From a virus: a stretch of 64,000 bases of DNA. The position numbers were made by a program, and so were the translations under genes. Below the pieces are notes generated by a model. It saw only the letters and a program-made list of their open reading frames with translations, ran no database searches and was not told where the DNA came from. This document shows positions 38,982 to 47,382 of the stretch, one piece after another. The DNA is taken from positions 104,428 through 168,427 of IMG/VR virus record IMGVR_UViG_3300013004_000026, one strand, 5' to 3'. The stretch's first letter is position 1. Every line of letters begins with the position of its first letter.

Positions 38982-40119
38982 TTTTTGCAAAGTTAGCTCT
39001 ACTGAAACCCAGTCGATCAATCAACTTGAACTTGTCAGCACCACCGCCTACCACATAGCCCTCGTGCCCTATATCGTCGCCAGTGTATGCTTGTACATCG
39101 CCACTGGCTTGTTGTGCATCAATTTGTTTTTTAACTGACAACTTGAGGTTGTACAAGGCTACCCATATGGCAAACATGCCTGCTAGGCCTTGTGCTCCTT
39201 CTTTGTAGAGATATCCAGGTTGCTCTTCTGTGCCAAGCAATTTGGTACTGGCTGCTCCGCTGAGATTTTGGCCAAGGTATGCGTAGAATCCTTCCAGCAT
39301 GTTATCAAAGTTGCCTGCGGAGATCTTGCTGGTAATATACTTGCTGGCCAGTCCAATGATACCTTTGGCTTTGAGTCCTGCAAGACTGCTCATGAAGTTG
39401 GTCACAGCATCTGAGTATTGATCAATGATTTTTTGCACAGGTGCTGTGTCAGCTGCGGCTATTTTGACCTTGGGCACAGGCATTTCACCTGTGACAAACC
39501 AAATTGGATTACCGTCAGCTGGTAATCCGCCTAGCCCTTGCAACGGCTGGTCAGCTTCACCCACGCCAGGTATAAAACTGTGTACAGCAATACCTGCGAT
39601 GCTGCTTTTGATTTTCTGTCCCACTGGACTATCTGCTTTCACACGATATGTGACTGTGTTGGGACGAAAAACATACATACCCTGTTGTGGTTGTAGCCGA
39701 CCTGCATACAGCAAATCTCCAAAGTAAAAGCCACGGAAATTGCCTGGTATGATAGATTCCAGTGCTGGCCACAGGGTGTCAATCTTGGCATGCAGGTCTC
39801 CGCGGTCAGCACCGCGATTCATGTCATATTGTTTGAATGCTTCTGGACTGGTAACACGGCCGCTGCCGTCCTTTTTTTCAAACATGTGCTTGTCTGTGAC
39901 CATGAGCTCGCCGTCCACATTGCGTCCAAACACCAGGGCTGGAAATCCGTCCCACTTGATAGTGGTAAGTTCTTTGCCTGTGCTCATACTAGACAGAGCA
40001 TTCATACTGCGGCTGGCACCTTCTATGCCATCAGTCCACACAGCATCTTCAGGATGTACAATGCCTTCCTTGATAAACACCGGTTCTGACGGTTTGTTAA
40101 ATATTTCTGTAATCTTCAT
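38974..40119 (-). CDS. Nucleotidyltransferase of the ligase/capping type (KxDG)
   Basis: 381 residues. K55-W-D57-G58 (TTIKWDGFPALVFGR) matches motif I of covalent nucleotidyltransferases (KxDG), FRGFYFGDLLY (129-138) resembles motif III/IIIa, EGYVV (353-357) motif IV and KFK (363-365) motif V. The motif I-IV spacing (about 300 residues) is longer than in usual DNA or RNA ligases because of an inserted Gly/Ala-rich domain. Probably a divergent DNA/RNA ligase or related AMP-transferase. It begins MKITEIFNKP, like neighbours, so it may be packaged in the head. Confidence 0.6.
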   Translation of the reverse strand: MKITEIFNKPSEPVFIKEGIVHPEDAVWTDGIEGASRSMNALSSMSTGKELTTIKWDGFPALVFGRNVDGELMVTDKHMFEKKDGSGRVTSPEAFKQYDMNRGADRGDLHAKIDTLWPALESIIPGNFRGFYFGDLLYAGRLQPQQGMYVFRPNTVTYRVKADSPVGQKIKSSIAGIAVHSFIPGVGEADQPLQGLGGLPADGNPIWFVTGEMPVPKVKIAAADTAPVQKIIDQYSDAVTNFMSSLAGLKAKGIIGLASKYITSKISAGNFDNMLEGFYAYLGQNLSGAASTKLLGTEEQPGYLYKEGAQGLAGMFAIWVALYNLKLSVKKQIDAQQASGDVQAYTGDDIGHEGYVVGGGADKFKLIDRLGFSRANFAKNV

Positions 40120-41243
40120 TTGAAGTAGCCTTGAACTGTTTCCAGTCCTTGTAAAATTTTTTGTTTGTCGCTTTCAGCACGAGCAATAGCAGCAGGTGTT
40201 TGAGCTTTGTCACGCTTTTTGCCCTGCACATCAACCATGGCTTTGTCTTGATAACGCTGCCAAAACTTATTTAAGAAATCATCAGCACCGGAAAAGTTCT
40301 TTAGATCTCCTTGCCCAAACATGTTGTTGGCCTCGGCACTGGCTGCAAATGCCTTGACACCGCGCACGAGAGTTTCTATGTTGACTTTTTCAATATTGAC
40401 ACCGCCATAGGTTTTCAATGCTGGCACAATTTTTGGTTTATCAATGCCCTGTTGCTTTGCTAGATAGCGAAAAGTATCTAGTATAAATGATGTAGGTTCA
40501 GTGGTTACTGTGACTGTTTCAGTGTCTTTTTGCTTGCTAAACGGCACACGCTCGCCGTCAATTACTTTTAGTTGCACGCCTGCATGTTGAATACTCATGT
40601 CCAACAGCTCGCCCAACACACTCCACATGTTGCCAGTAAGCAGTCCTTTCACACCGTGTTGTGGTGTTACTCTAGTGGCGCCCCAGGTGCTTAACTTTGG
40701 TTCGTGCCACATGAAATCAACTTGTACAAAAGCATCCTTGCCAATGGCTATAATAGGGTGTCCTGGTTTACTTTCTGTGGACAACACATACGCAGGATTG
40801 GTTTCTTTTACAAACTCGTCGGCCAAGCGATTCCAAAAGCTAGTAAACTGTCCATAAGTTAATCCTTCCACCGGAGGCGCAATCATCTGTAGATCCACAT
40901 CACCGTAGACTTTTTCTGGATCATTTTTGGCATCTTGAGCATGGTAAGCACTGCTACCAGTGGGGCGACCCATCTGCACAGGTCCTTGACCTTGTGGTTG
41001 CAACCAGGTGTTGAAATCTGTTACAAACTGTTGAACCACTGCCAACGAGGATTTTACCACATTGGGTGTTATCACAGTGCCTTGAGTAGCTGTGGTATCC
41101 CACCCACCTTCTTGCACACTTTCTCCACCGTCGCCACCATCGCTGCTGTCGCCGTATGAGCCAAAGCCAGGAAACCAATAACCACTGTAGGCAAATTTAG
41201 ATTTCTTGTGGCGTTTTTCGCTTACAAAGTCTTTAGATTTCAT
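40116..41243 (-). CDS. Pol-beta-type nucleotidyltransferase 1
   Basis: 375 residues from ATG 41243, which overlaps the upstream stop (TAATG). GRPTGSSAY (GS at 96-97) and YGDVDLQM (D115, D117) with VQVDFM (D176) form the G-S...D-x-D...D signature of the Pol-beta nucleotidyltransferase fold. The N-terminal 50 residues (MKSKDFVSEK, then Gly/Asp/Ser-rich) are disordered. ATP (or other NTP) transfer to an unknown target, RNA or protein. ATGA-coupled to the KxDG gene. Confidence 0.65.
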   Translation of the reverse strand: MKSKDFVSEKRHKKSKFAYSGYWFPGFGSYGDSSDGGDGGESVQEGGWDTTATQGTVITPNVVKSSLAVVQQFVTDFNTWLQPQGQGPVQMGRPTGSSAYHAQDAKNDPEKVYGDVDLQMIAPPVEGLTYGQFTSFWNRLADEFVKETNPAYVLSTESKPGHPIIAIGKDAFVQVDFMWHEPKLSTWGATRVTPQHGVKGLLTGNMWSVLGELLDMSIQHAGVQLKVIDGERVPFSKQKDTETVTVTTEPTSFILDTFRYLAKQQGIDKPKIVPALKTYGGVNIEKVNIETLVRGVKAFAASAEANNMFGQGDLKNFSGADDFLNKFWQRYQDKAMVDVQGKKRDKAQTPAAIARAESDKQKILQGLETVQGYFK

Positions 41244-42013
41244 TATCTCACCAGCAGAGTTTGCATGGCGCGAAACCAACTGGGAGATCCTTCTTCTAGT
41301 TTTTTAGGCAGCATGATGAGACCTTTAACCTCGTCTTCACGAGCTTGTGCCAATTTCTCATCTTGCATGGGATCATTTTCCAGTGCTCGCAGAATACTTT
41401 TCACACTGTTGAGATCATCGCCAGTGGCTCGAGGATTGAGTAGAATCTTGGCCACGCTGTCTCTGTCTCTTGCTACCACAGTGTTATCGTCACGACGAAG
41501 TAGTTTAGCACCAAAGGCATCAAATTTCAAACCCAGTGCTTTGCCAATGCTGTTCATTAGAATAAAGATACTTTGTCCTTTGAATTCAGGATCATTGTAA
41601 CTGCCTCGAGGCCCATGCTGGTGATAAGGTGCAACTAAGGCAGCATCATTGATAACCATCACATCAACTTGAGCCATAGCGTCCTTGTAGGGCACGCCTA
41701 TGTGTACATTGTTGCCCTTGGTCACACTGTCAAAACCTTTGGCACGGAAAAAGTTTTCCAGTGCTTTTTTACCTGCTTTCACAGGTTCTTTTTCGTCTTG
41801 AGTTTGAAACAGTGCAACAACATCTTCTGCTTCAATCATGACATCAATGTCGCCTGATTCTACTTTGTAGCCTGCACTGCCAATGTCTATTTGCATGCGT
41901 TTCACTAACGCAGGCGGCAATGCTGATCGTACTTCGTCAACCACTTTTGCAACATCTCTTTTGGCTACAGGAATGCTGTTGGGAATGGCGTTTCCGCCTT
42001 CGTGTAATTTCAT
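41243..42013 (-). CDS. Pol-beta-type nucleotidyltransferase 2
   Basis: 256 residues. IGSAGYKVESGDIDVMI (GS at 45-46, D55, D57) and AQVDVMV (D117) form a Pol-beta nucleotidyltransferase core. Different from, but of the same fold as, the next gene, suggesting a working pair. The C-terminal helical region may contact the partner. Target unknown. ATGA overlap with the LysM protein gene upstream. Confidence 0.65.
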   Translation of the reverse strand: MKLHEGGNAIPNSIPVAKRDVAKVVDEVRSALPPALVKRMQIDIGSAGYKVESGDIDVMIEAEDVVALFQTQDEKEPVKAGKKALENFFRAKGFDSVTKGNNVHIGVPYKDAMAQVDVMVINDAALVAPYHQHGPRGSYNDPEFKGQSIFILMNSIGKALGLKFDAFGAKLLRRDDNTVVARDRDSVAKILLNPRATGDDLNSVKSILRALENDPMQDEKLAQAREDEVKGLIMLPKKLEEGSPSWFRAMQTLLVR

Positions 42014-44832
42014 AGCTTTACTGCATCCAAAACAAAGTTTTCAAACTCTCGGGCCAACTTGGTGTCAGCTGATTCACGAATGTATTTGCCTCCATACGCC
42101 CGAGTTTGCTCGTTGGCCTGTGCCACACGCTGATCAGCCTGTGTAGAGGCTCCAGGATTGTTGGATACCAATTCGCTTGGCCCTAGCTGTTTTTTTGGTA
42201 CAGTATCTTGTGCGCCGCCTTTGCCTTTTGATCTTTTGCCTTTGGTGCGCTTGATGATTTCAGCTGGCTTTTCAGTGGTCTGGCCGGCAGAGGTGCCTCT
42301 AAATTGCTTTAGTTTTTCACGATAGACCGGTGGCGCAGCGCGAGACAACACACTCATTGCTGTGTCAATAATGGTTATAAGGTCATCGGCATACGCCATG
42401 CTAGTCATACGAGCCAACTGTGGTAGGATCATATTGGTTGCACTAGCAATTTGACCATCACCTTGTGAACCACCTGTTGTAGTGCCACCCGGTGTACTGC
42501 CTTGCATTCCGCCTGAGGTTGTAGTGGTTGTTGTGCTACCACCTGCGCCTGCACCACCTGCTCCAGTGTCAGTACTACTCACGCCTGCAGACATGTCTGG
42601 TGCACCATTGGCAAAGAATCTCACATTGCCCCGATCATCGCGATTGTATGGATCAATGGCGTCTGCTCCACCAGCTGCTCCACCAGCTGCTGCACCTGCT
42701 GCACCAGCTGCTGTTGCAGGAGCATCTAACTTAGGTGCTGGAAAATTAAGTTGTGTAAACAGTTGCTTGATAATCTCTGGTGGTACTTTTCTACCAACCA
42801 AGAACTTTGCCACTTCGTCGCTGTCTGTTGGTGAGTCTGCATCCTGCCAATGGCGTAATAAGCCATTTAGAGTTACCTTGGTAGTAGCTTCGCGCCATGA
42901 GTCTCCGGCCCAGTTGCCAAAACGCTTTAGGCCGCTTTCGATACCACGCATGAGCTTGCCGCCAAGTGGACCTTTGCCCTTGGTCTTGAACTTGCCTTCG
43001 GGATCAGCTGCCAAGTAAGGCATGGTGTTGCCTGCTGGAGCAGTTCCGGTGGCCAGCCCGCCTACATTGCCGCCTGTGAGTCCTGCCAATGGTCCAGCTG
43101 TGTTTGAAACATTGGTTGCGGATGTTCTGGCATTCTTTGCCATGGCTGCAGGATCATTGGCATTAGCAGGACGGCTGCGCACTGTACCGCCTTGTTGATC
43201 CTTTTGTAGATCAGCTGATGTTCTTTCTCCTCTACCAGCCGCAAAAGAATCTACAGTACCTGGATCAGGTATGCCAGGTTCTGGCGTAGAGGCAGCGATG
43301 TCTGCTGCCGCGGCTGGGTTTGATTGTGCAAACTGTTGTGCTGTCATTTTTCCTTTAACAGGCGCAGGAGCAGCTCTACCAGCTTTTTCAGCAGCAGCTT
43401 TGGCGGCAGCATTTTGTGTAGCAGCCTGCGCGGCGCCAGCACGACCTGCGGCTTGCCCCATGGCATGACTGCGCTCACGGCCAATGTTGTAACGGCGTGC
43501 TTCGTCCATGGCAAATTCATGCAATCGTTCTAGATTTGCAAACACTGTGCGAATGCCTGCTTCGTTCAATTGAACACTGCGTTTGTTGTCACGACCTAAA
43601 CTTTCATTTAGTGCCCATTTACGAACTGTAGCCTGACGATCAACCAACATGCCAACAGGTGCAGTGATAATATCAAAGCCTTCTAGTATGTTACGACCTT
43701 TTTTGATCTTGACAGATTCTGTACGCACCATTCTGTTAGCAAAAGGGTCCTGTGCAGACGGCGTTGGAGTTTGAGCAGACGGAGCTGATGAGGCTGCTGT
43801 CTTGGCCTTGGCTGCGGCTGCATCAGCTGCTATTCTTTTAGCGGCCATGCCTTGGTCTGACCCCAACTGTCCTGCATCCATTTTGTTCTGGATGTTTTGA
43901 GCTGTCATGGCATTGTCGCCACTGTAAGGCCCTTTGTAGGCCGCAGCATCAATGTTCTTTGGCAATACAATTTGATCGCCGGGACTGAGAATATTAGGAT
44001 TACCGCTAGGCCCAAACTTGCCAGGATTGAGCTTGGCCATAACATCTGGATCAACTTTGTACTTGGCACTAATGTCGCTGAGTGTGTCACCCTGTTTCAC
44101 TGTGATAGTTTGTGTTTCGCCGCCAGGTGGTACCACATTGTCTGGACCAGGTGGTACAACATTGTCAGGACCAGGTGGATTGGGCTTGAATGGGTTGTTA
44201 ATATCGGGAATGTCAGTGTTGGCAATAACGTCGCCTGCTGCTGTTGCGGCCTTGACACCAAGAGCTGCGCCCACTGGCCGTGTGGCACGACCTGCTGCTG
44301 TGCTGAACTGTTCACCTTGCATCAAGCCATCAATCATTTTGATTGCACCCAGGGCCAGCACAGGTGCTGCGCCGCTGGTAAGTAGACCAGTCAGCACCCC
44401 AGCTACACCCCAGAAAAACTTGCTGGTGGTAGGATAACGCTGAGCAGTTTGTTTGTATGTGTCAAGAGCTCGCAGTACCCTGGAGCCTTCTGGGCTCTTG
44501 CCCATGCCCATGCTGGCTGCTTTTTTGAGTTCATCAAACTTGGCATCAACACCTTGAACAACTGTGGTATCTTGCAGGGCTTTTCCCAGGCCTTTGATCT
44601 TGGCTCCTAGAGCTCCTGCTAGGTCGCCGGCCTTGCCCAGTATGTTACGATTTTTGTTACCGGCTGTCATTGCCTCTTCTGCACCCTTGAATAAATCGTG
44701 GATTTCGCTGCGATTGAGGGCCTTGCCTTCTGTGAGTTTATTAAGCTCACGCACCAATGCTACTGCTTCTTGGTATAGTGGGTGAGTCTGTATATCTAAA
44801 TCGTTATTGTTTGTTAGGTGTTGAAGTTTCAC
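42010..44832 (-). CDS. Large LysM-domain, Gly/Ala-rich internal virion-type protein
   Basis: 940 residues, GTG start with GGAG 9 nt upstream. About 245-292 is a LysM domain (ITVKQGDTLSDISAKYKV ... NILSPGDQIVLP), which binds glycan chains such as peptidoglycan. Before it are a hydrophobic segment (about 137-165) and a duplicated PPGPDNVV spacer. The rest is Ala/Gly/Thr-rich low complexity with short globular blocks and a C-terminal KYIRESADTKLAREF segment. Long, flexible and ending with a basic patch, it could be ejected with DNA or act in tail-wall contact. Inferred role. Confidence 0.6.
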   Translation of the reverse strand: MKLQHLTNNNDLDIQTHPLYQEAVALVRELNKLTEGKALNRSEIHDLFKGAEEAMTAGNKNRNILGKAGDLAGALGAKIKGLGKALQDTTVVQGVDAKFDELKKAASMGMGKSPEGSRVLRALDTYKQTAQRYPTTSKFFWGVAGVLTGLLTSGAAPVLALGAIKMIDGLMQGEQFSTAAGRATRPVGAALGVKAATAAGDVIANTDIPDINNPFKPNPPGPDNVVPPGPDNVVPPGGETQTITVKQGDTLSDISAKYKVDPDVMAKLNPGKFGPSGNPNILSPGDQIVLPKNIDAAAYKGPYSGDNAMTAQNIQNKMDAGQLGSDQGMAAKRIAADAAAAKAKTAASSAPSAQTPTPSAQDPFANRMVRTESVKIKKGRNILEGFDIITAPVGMLVDRQATVRKWALNESLGRDNKRSVQLNEAGIRTVFANLERLHEFAMDEARRYNIGRERSHAMGQAAGRAGAAQAATQNAAAKAAAEKAGRAAPAPVKGKMTAQQFAQSNPAAAADIAASTPEPGIPDPGTVDSFAAGRGERTSADLQKDQQGGTVRSRPANANDPAAMAKNARTSATNVSNTAGPLAGLTGGNVGGLATGTAPAGNTMPYLAADPEGKFKTKGKGPLGGKLMRGIESGLKRFGNWAGDSWREATTKVTLNGLLRHWQDADSPTDSDEVAKFLVGRKVPPEIIKQLFTQLNFPAPKLDAPATAAGAAGAAAGGAAGGADAIDPYNRDDRGNVRFFANGAPDMSAGVSSTDTGAGGAGAGGSTTTTTTSGGMQGSTPGGTTTGGSQGDGQIASATNMILPQLARMTSMAYADDLITIIDTAMSVLSRAAPPVYREKLKQFRGTSAGQTTEKPAEIIKRTKGKRSKGKGGAQDTVPKKQLGPSELVSNNPGASTQADQRVAQANEQTRAYGGKYIRESADTKLAREFENFVLDAVKL

Positions 44833-45070
44833 TGCGCATTCTCCGTATTCCCCTAATGAACTTGTTAGGGTCCTGCGCTCGAATGCTGTTCAACAGCCTG
44901 CGTTCTAGCTCAGAAGCCACTTCCTCATTATAGGATTCTCTAATGGTATTAATAAGGTTAATGGCGCCTTGTATAACATGGTCAGCACGACTTTCCAGCA
45001 CATTTTCTTTGTCCTTTTCGACAAAGTAGCTGTCTAGTTCTTCCAGTATACTACGGGTTTTTTTAAGCAC
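44804..45070 (-). CDS. Small helical protein (88 aa)
   Basis: Highly charged helices (SILEELDSYFVEKDKENVLESRADHVIQ). Overlaps the large LysM gene by 29 bp. A late-type motif lies 22 bp upstream, making it the first gene of the late block 38.4-45.1 kb. Function unknown. Confidence 0.55.
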   Translation of the reverse strand: MLKKTRSILEELDSYFVEKDKENVLESRADHVIQGAINLINTIRESYNEEVASELERRLLNSIRAQDPNKFIRGIRRMRSETSTPNKQ

Positions 45071-45091
45071 CCCAAGACTCCATTTCTCTAT

Positions 45092-45098
45092 TATTTAT
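45092..45098 (-). promoter_or_regulatory. Late-type promoter motif ATAAATA
   Basis: 21 bp upstream of the ATG at 45070; heads the run of probable virion-block genes. Confidence 0.5.
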
Positions 45099-45121
45099 TG
45101 CAAGTGCGTTTAGAGTTTGGC

Positions 45122-46519
45122 TTATCTTGCCTGGGCTTTGATGCCAGCCAGCATGCTTTTTAACTTGTTTGAACCCAGTTCCGCTTGTGCTGAAGCAGTC
45201 GATTCAGCAGTGTCAGGCTCCACAGTGCTTTTGGTTTTGATTTGATTCATGATATTCAGTGCCTGTGGACGATGTGAATCCCCTTGTTGATCTTCGGGCA
45301 AGTCTGTGATACGCAAACTTTCCATATTGTATTCTAGATCAACCTTTTGGCCAACCCCACTGCTGCTACGAGTTTTCATTAACTGTATTTGATAGCGTCC
45401 GCGCTCTTTCATGGCTCTTGAAGTAAAGATACCAAACACATTATCTGCTGTGTTAATCTTACTGATACCACCAGAGATATGACTGTGGTCAAATTCAATT
45501 TCTTCCACAGCACTGCGATTCAACTGACTTGCAGTGATCAACAGTATGTTGAACTCTTTGGCCAAATTGCGTAGTTCTTCACTCACATACTTGTCTTTTA
45601 CAAACAGATCGTTTGGTGATACCTTGGCACTCACTGGCATGAGCAAGTCCAGATAGTCTACCATTATGTAGTCTGTTTTCATTCCGGTTTGCACTTGCAA
45701 TTCTTTTAGATATGCACGAATGTCATTGATGTTGCTTTGTGCTGGCATGTATTTGATGCGCATTGCTCCGGCCTTTTTACCTACCAGCTTGATCTTCATT
45801 TCTACTGTGTCAATATCTTTGAAGATTTCACGAGTGCTCACATTGGCCAACATGCTATCTATGCGCATGGCACACAGGCCTTCACTGAGTTCTAGTGTTA
45901 GATACACACCATTGAGTCCTGCTAGTGACCAGTTACACGCAATGTTTTGCATGAACAAGGATTTACCTGATCCAGACCCGCCTGCAAAGATGTTGAGTTC
46001 GCCTCGGTTCATGCCGCCAAACAGTTTCTTGTCCATGGCAGGCCAGCCAGTACTGATTTGTCCGTTGCCTTCTCTGATGGCCATTAGTCGTCCACGAGGA
46101 TCAGCAAAATAGTCAGTGCCCATGTCTTTGGTCAAACTAATCTGCACAGCATCTTTGATCAGTTTTTCCACAGGATTGAACTCGCCTTTTTCAATCAAAT
46201 CTGCTGCTTTGAGGATGGCTCGTTCAAGTTCTTTTTGTTTGGTAAAACTTTCAAACTCTTCCATAAACCAATCAAAATGCCCGTCGCCTAGATCTGGAAT
46301 GCTTCGTAGTTCAACCCCAGTGACTGCTCGCACCTGTTCTAATGTGGGTAGAGTTTTGTGTTTGTCTGAGTGTTCTTTGACAAACTTGGCCACACTTCTG
46401 AGACTGCGGTCAAAGTTTTCATCATTGTAGATGTTTTGCACACGCACAAAACTCTGTGCGTCATGCAGCATCATTTCAAGAAAGAGTTTTTGTATTTCTG
46501 TATTATATTCTTTAATCAT
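45122..46519 (-). CDS. Replicative DNA helicase (T4 gp41/DnaB-like)
   Basis: 465 residues. RecA-type core: TGWPAMDKKLFGGMNRGELNI, Walker A GGSGSGKS, YLTLELSE (H1a region), 'YIMVDYLDLL' Walker B, and 'LLITASQLNRSAVEE' with the H3 Gln motif. The N-terminal ~160 residues form the helicase's collar. Like T4 gp41 it unwinds the fork while bound to primase. Overlaps the radical-SAM gene by 4 bp in a translationally coupled run. Confidence 0.93.
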   Translation of the reverse strand: MIKEYNTEIQKLFLEMMLHDAQSFVRVQNIYNDENFDRSLRSVAKFVKEHSDKHKTLPTLEQVRAVTGVELRSIPDLGDGHFDWFMEEFESFTKQKELERAILKAADLIEKGEFNPVEKLIKDAVQISLTKDMGTDYFADPRGRLMAIREGNGQISTGWPAMDKKLFGGMNRGELNIFAGGSGSGKSLFMQNIACNWSLAGLNGVYLTLELSEGLCAMRIDSMLANVSTREIFKDIDTVEMKIKLVGKKAGAMRIKYMPAQSNINDIRAYLKELQVQTGMKTDYIMVDYLDLLMPVSAKVSPNDLFVKDKYVSEELRNLAKEFNILLITASQLNRSAVEEIEFDHSHISGGISKINTADNVFGIFTSRAMKERGRYQIQLMKTRSSSGVGQKVDLEYNMESLRITDLPEDQQGDSHRPQALNIMNQIKTKSTVEPDTAESTASAQAELGSNKLKSMLAGIKAQAR

Positions 46520-47382
46520 AATTGCCTACAAGTATAACTGCAAACTGGCTGCGGATCAAATTGCATTTGCTCATCATACTGTCCCAACTGAGTCAACACT
46601 TGACTCAGCGTAGTGTTACTTATATTGTATGCTGCTGAGTCAGTGTGGAACTTGCTGCGATAATAGAATCTATGATCAGCTGCATAACAACATGGTGCGT
46701 ATTGTCCACTTGCACTGATATAGTGTTGATTGCCCACAGAACACTTTGGTTGTATCAATCCTGCACCTCTATGCCATATTAAAGTTTGTGACTGCGGACG
46801 CAGAGGATCTGTTTCTGCAAAACGATTGCTGGGATCTAGTTTTACATCGTGCATGCCTAGATCTTTGGCCATTTGTTGTATGGCAGGAATTTCGTGTTCA
46901 TTGAAACTAAAAGGCACCACTTTCCACACAGCTCTAGCGTCAGAATTTGCAACTGACTGTATGCCTTGTGCAATGGTGCTCCAATCACTGTTCACACGAT
47001 ATTTTACACTACTGTCTGGCAAACCGTCGATACTAAATTCCACAATGTCAGCTGGTGTCAGCATGCCCACCCAGGACTCCCACCAGGCACGATCTCTGTA
47101 GCTGCCATTGGTAGTGAGTACAATACGGCCTTGATTACTTTTTATAAACATTATCAAGTCACGCAGGTGTTCGTAGTAGATAGGATCTCCTGTGTTGCCG
47201 CAGATGCCCCAGGTAAGATTGGCAATGTCCACATCCAAGAAACTTTTCAGTGCTGATAGATCAAGATCTTGATTGTGCCAGTTCTTTCTACCAAACTGCT
47301 GAATAAATTGAGTGCGTTCACAGGCAGAGCATGCTAACACACATCTGTTGGTGGGTTCTAAATGAAAGCCGGAGATTTTCAT
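46516..47382 (-). CDS. Radical-SAM enzyme
   Basis: 288 residues. C14-x3-C18-x2-C21 (NRCVLACSAC) binds the SAM [4Fe-4S] cluster; WGICGNTGDPIYYEHL is the glycine-rich motif. A C-terminal cysteine set (CSVGNQHY, APCCYAADH, VCSYTC) suggests a SPASM-like auxiliary cluster, typical of peptide- or nucleotide-modifying members. It sits between primase and helicase with 4-bp overlaps on both sides, so it is made with the replisome. Substrate unknown; could act on DNA bases or a peptide. Confidence 0.85.
   Translation of the reverse strand: MKISGFHLEPTNRCVLACSACERTQFIQQFGRKNWHNQDLDLSALKSFLDVDIANLTWGICGNTGDPIYYEHLRDLIMFIKSNQGRIVLTTNGSYRDRAWWESWVGMLTPADIVEFSIDGLPDSSVKYRVNSDWSTIAQGIQSVANSDARAVWKVVPFSFNEHEIPAIQQMAKDLGMHDVKLDPSNRFAETDPLRPQSQTLIWHRGAGLIQPKCSVGNQHYISASGQYAPCCYAADHRFYYRSKFHTDSAAYNISNTTLSQVLTQLGQYDEQMQFDPQPVCSYTCRQL

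Noticed and set aside
43897-44385. 162-residue plus-strand frame opposite the LysM gene
   Set aside because: Antisense to a long gene with clear LysM domain and low complexity; no ribosome-binding site.
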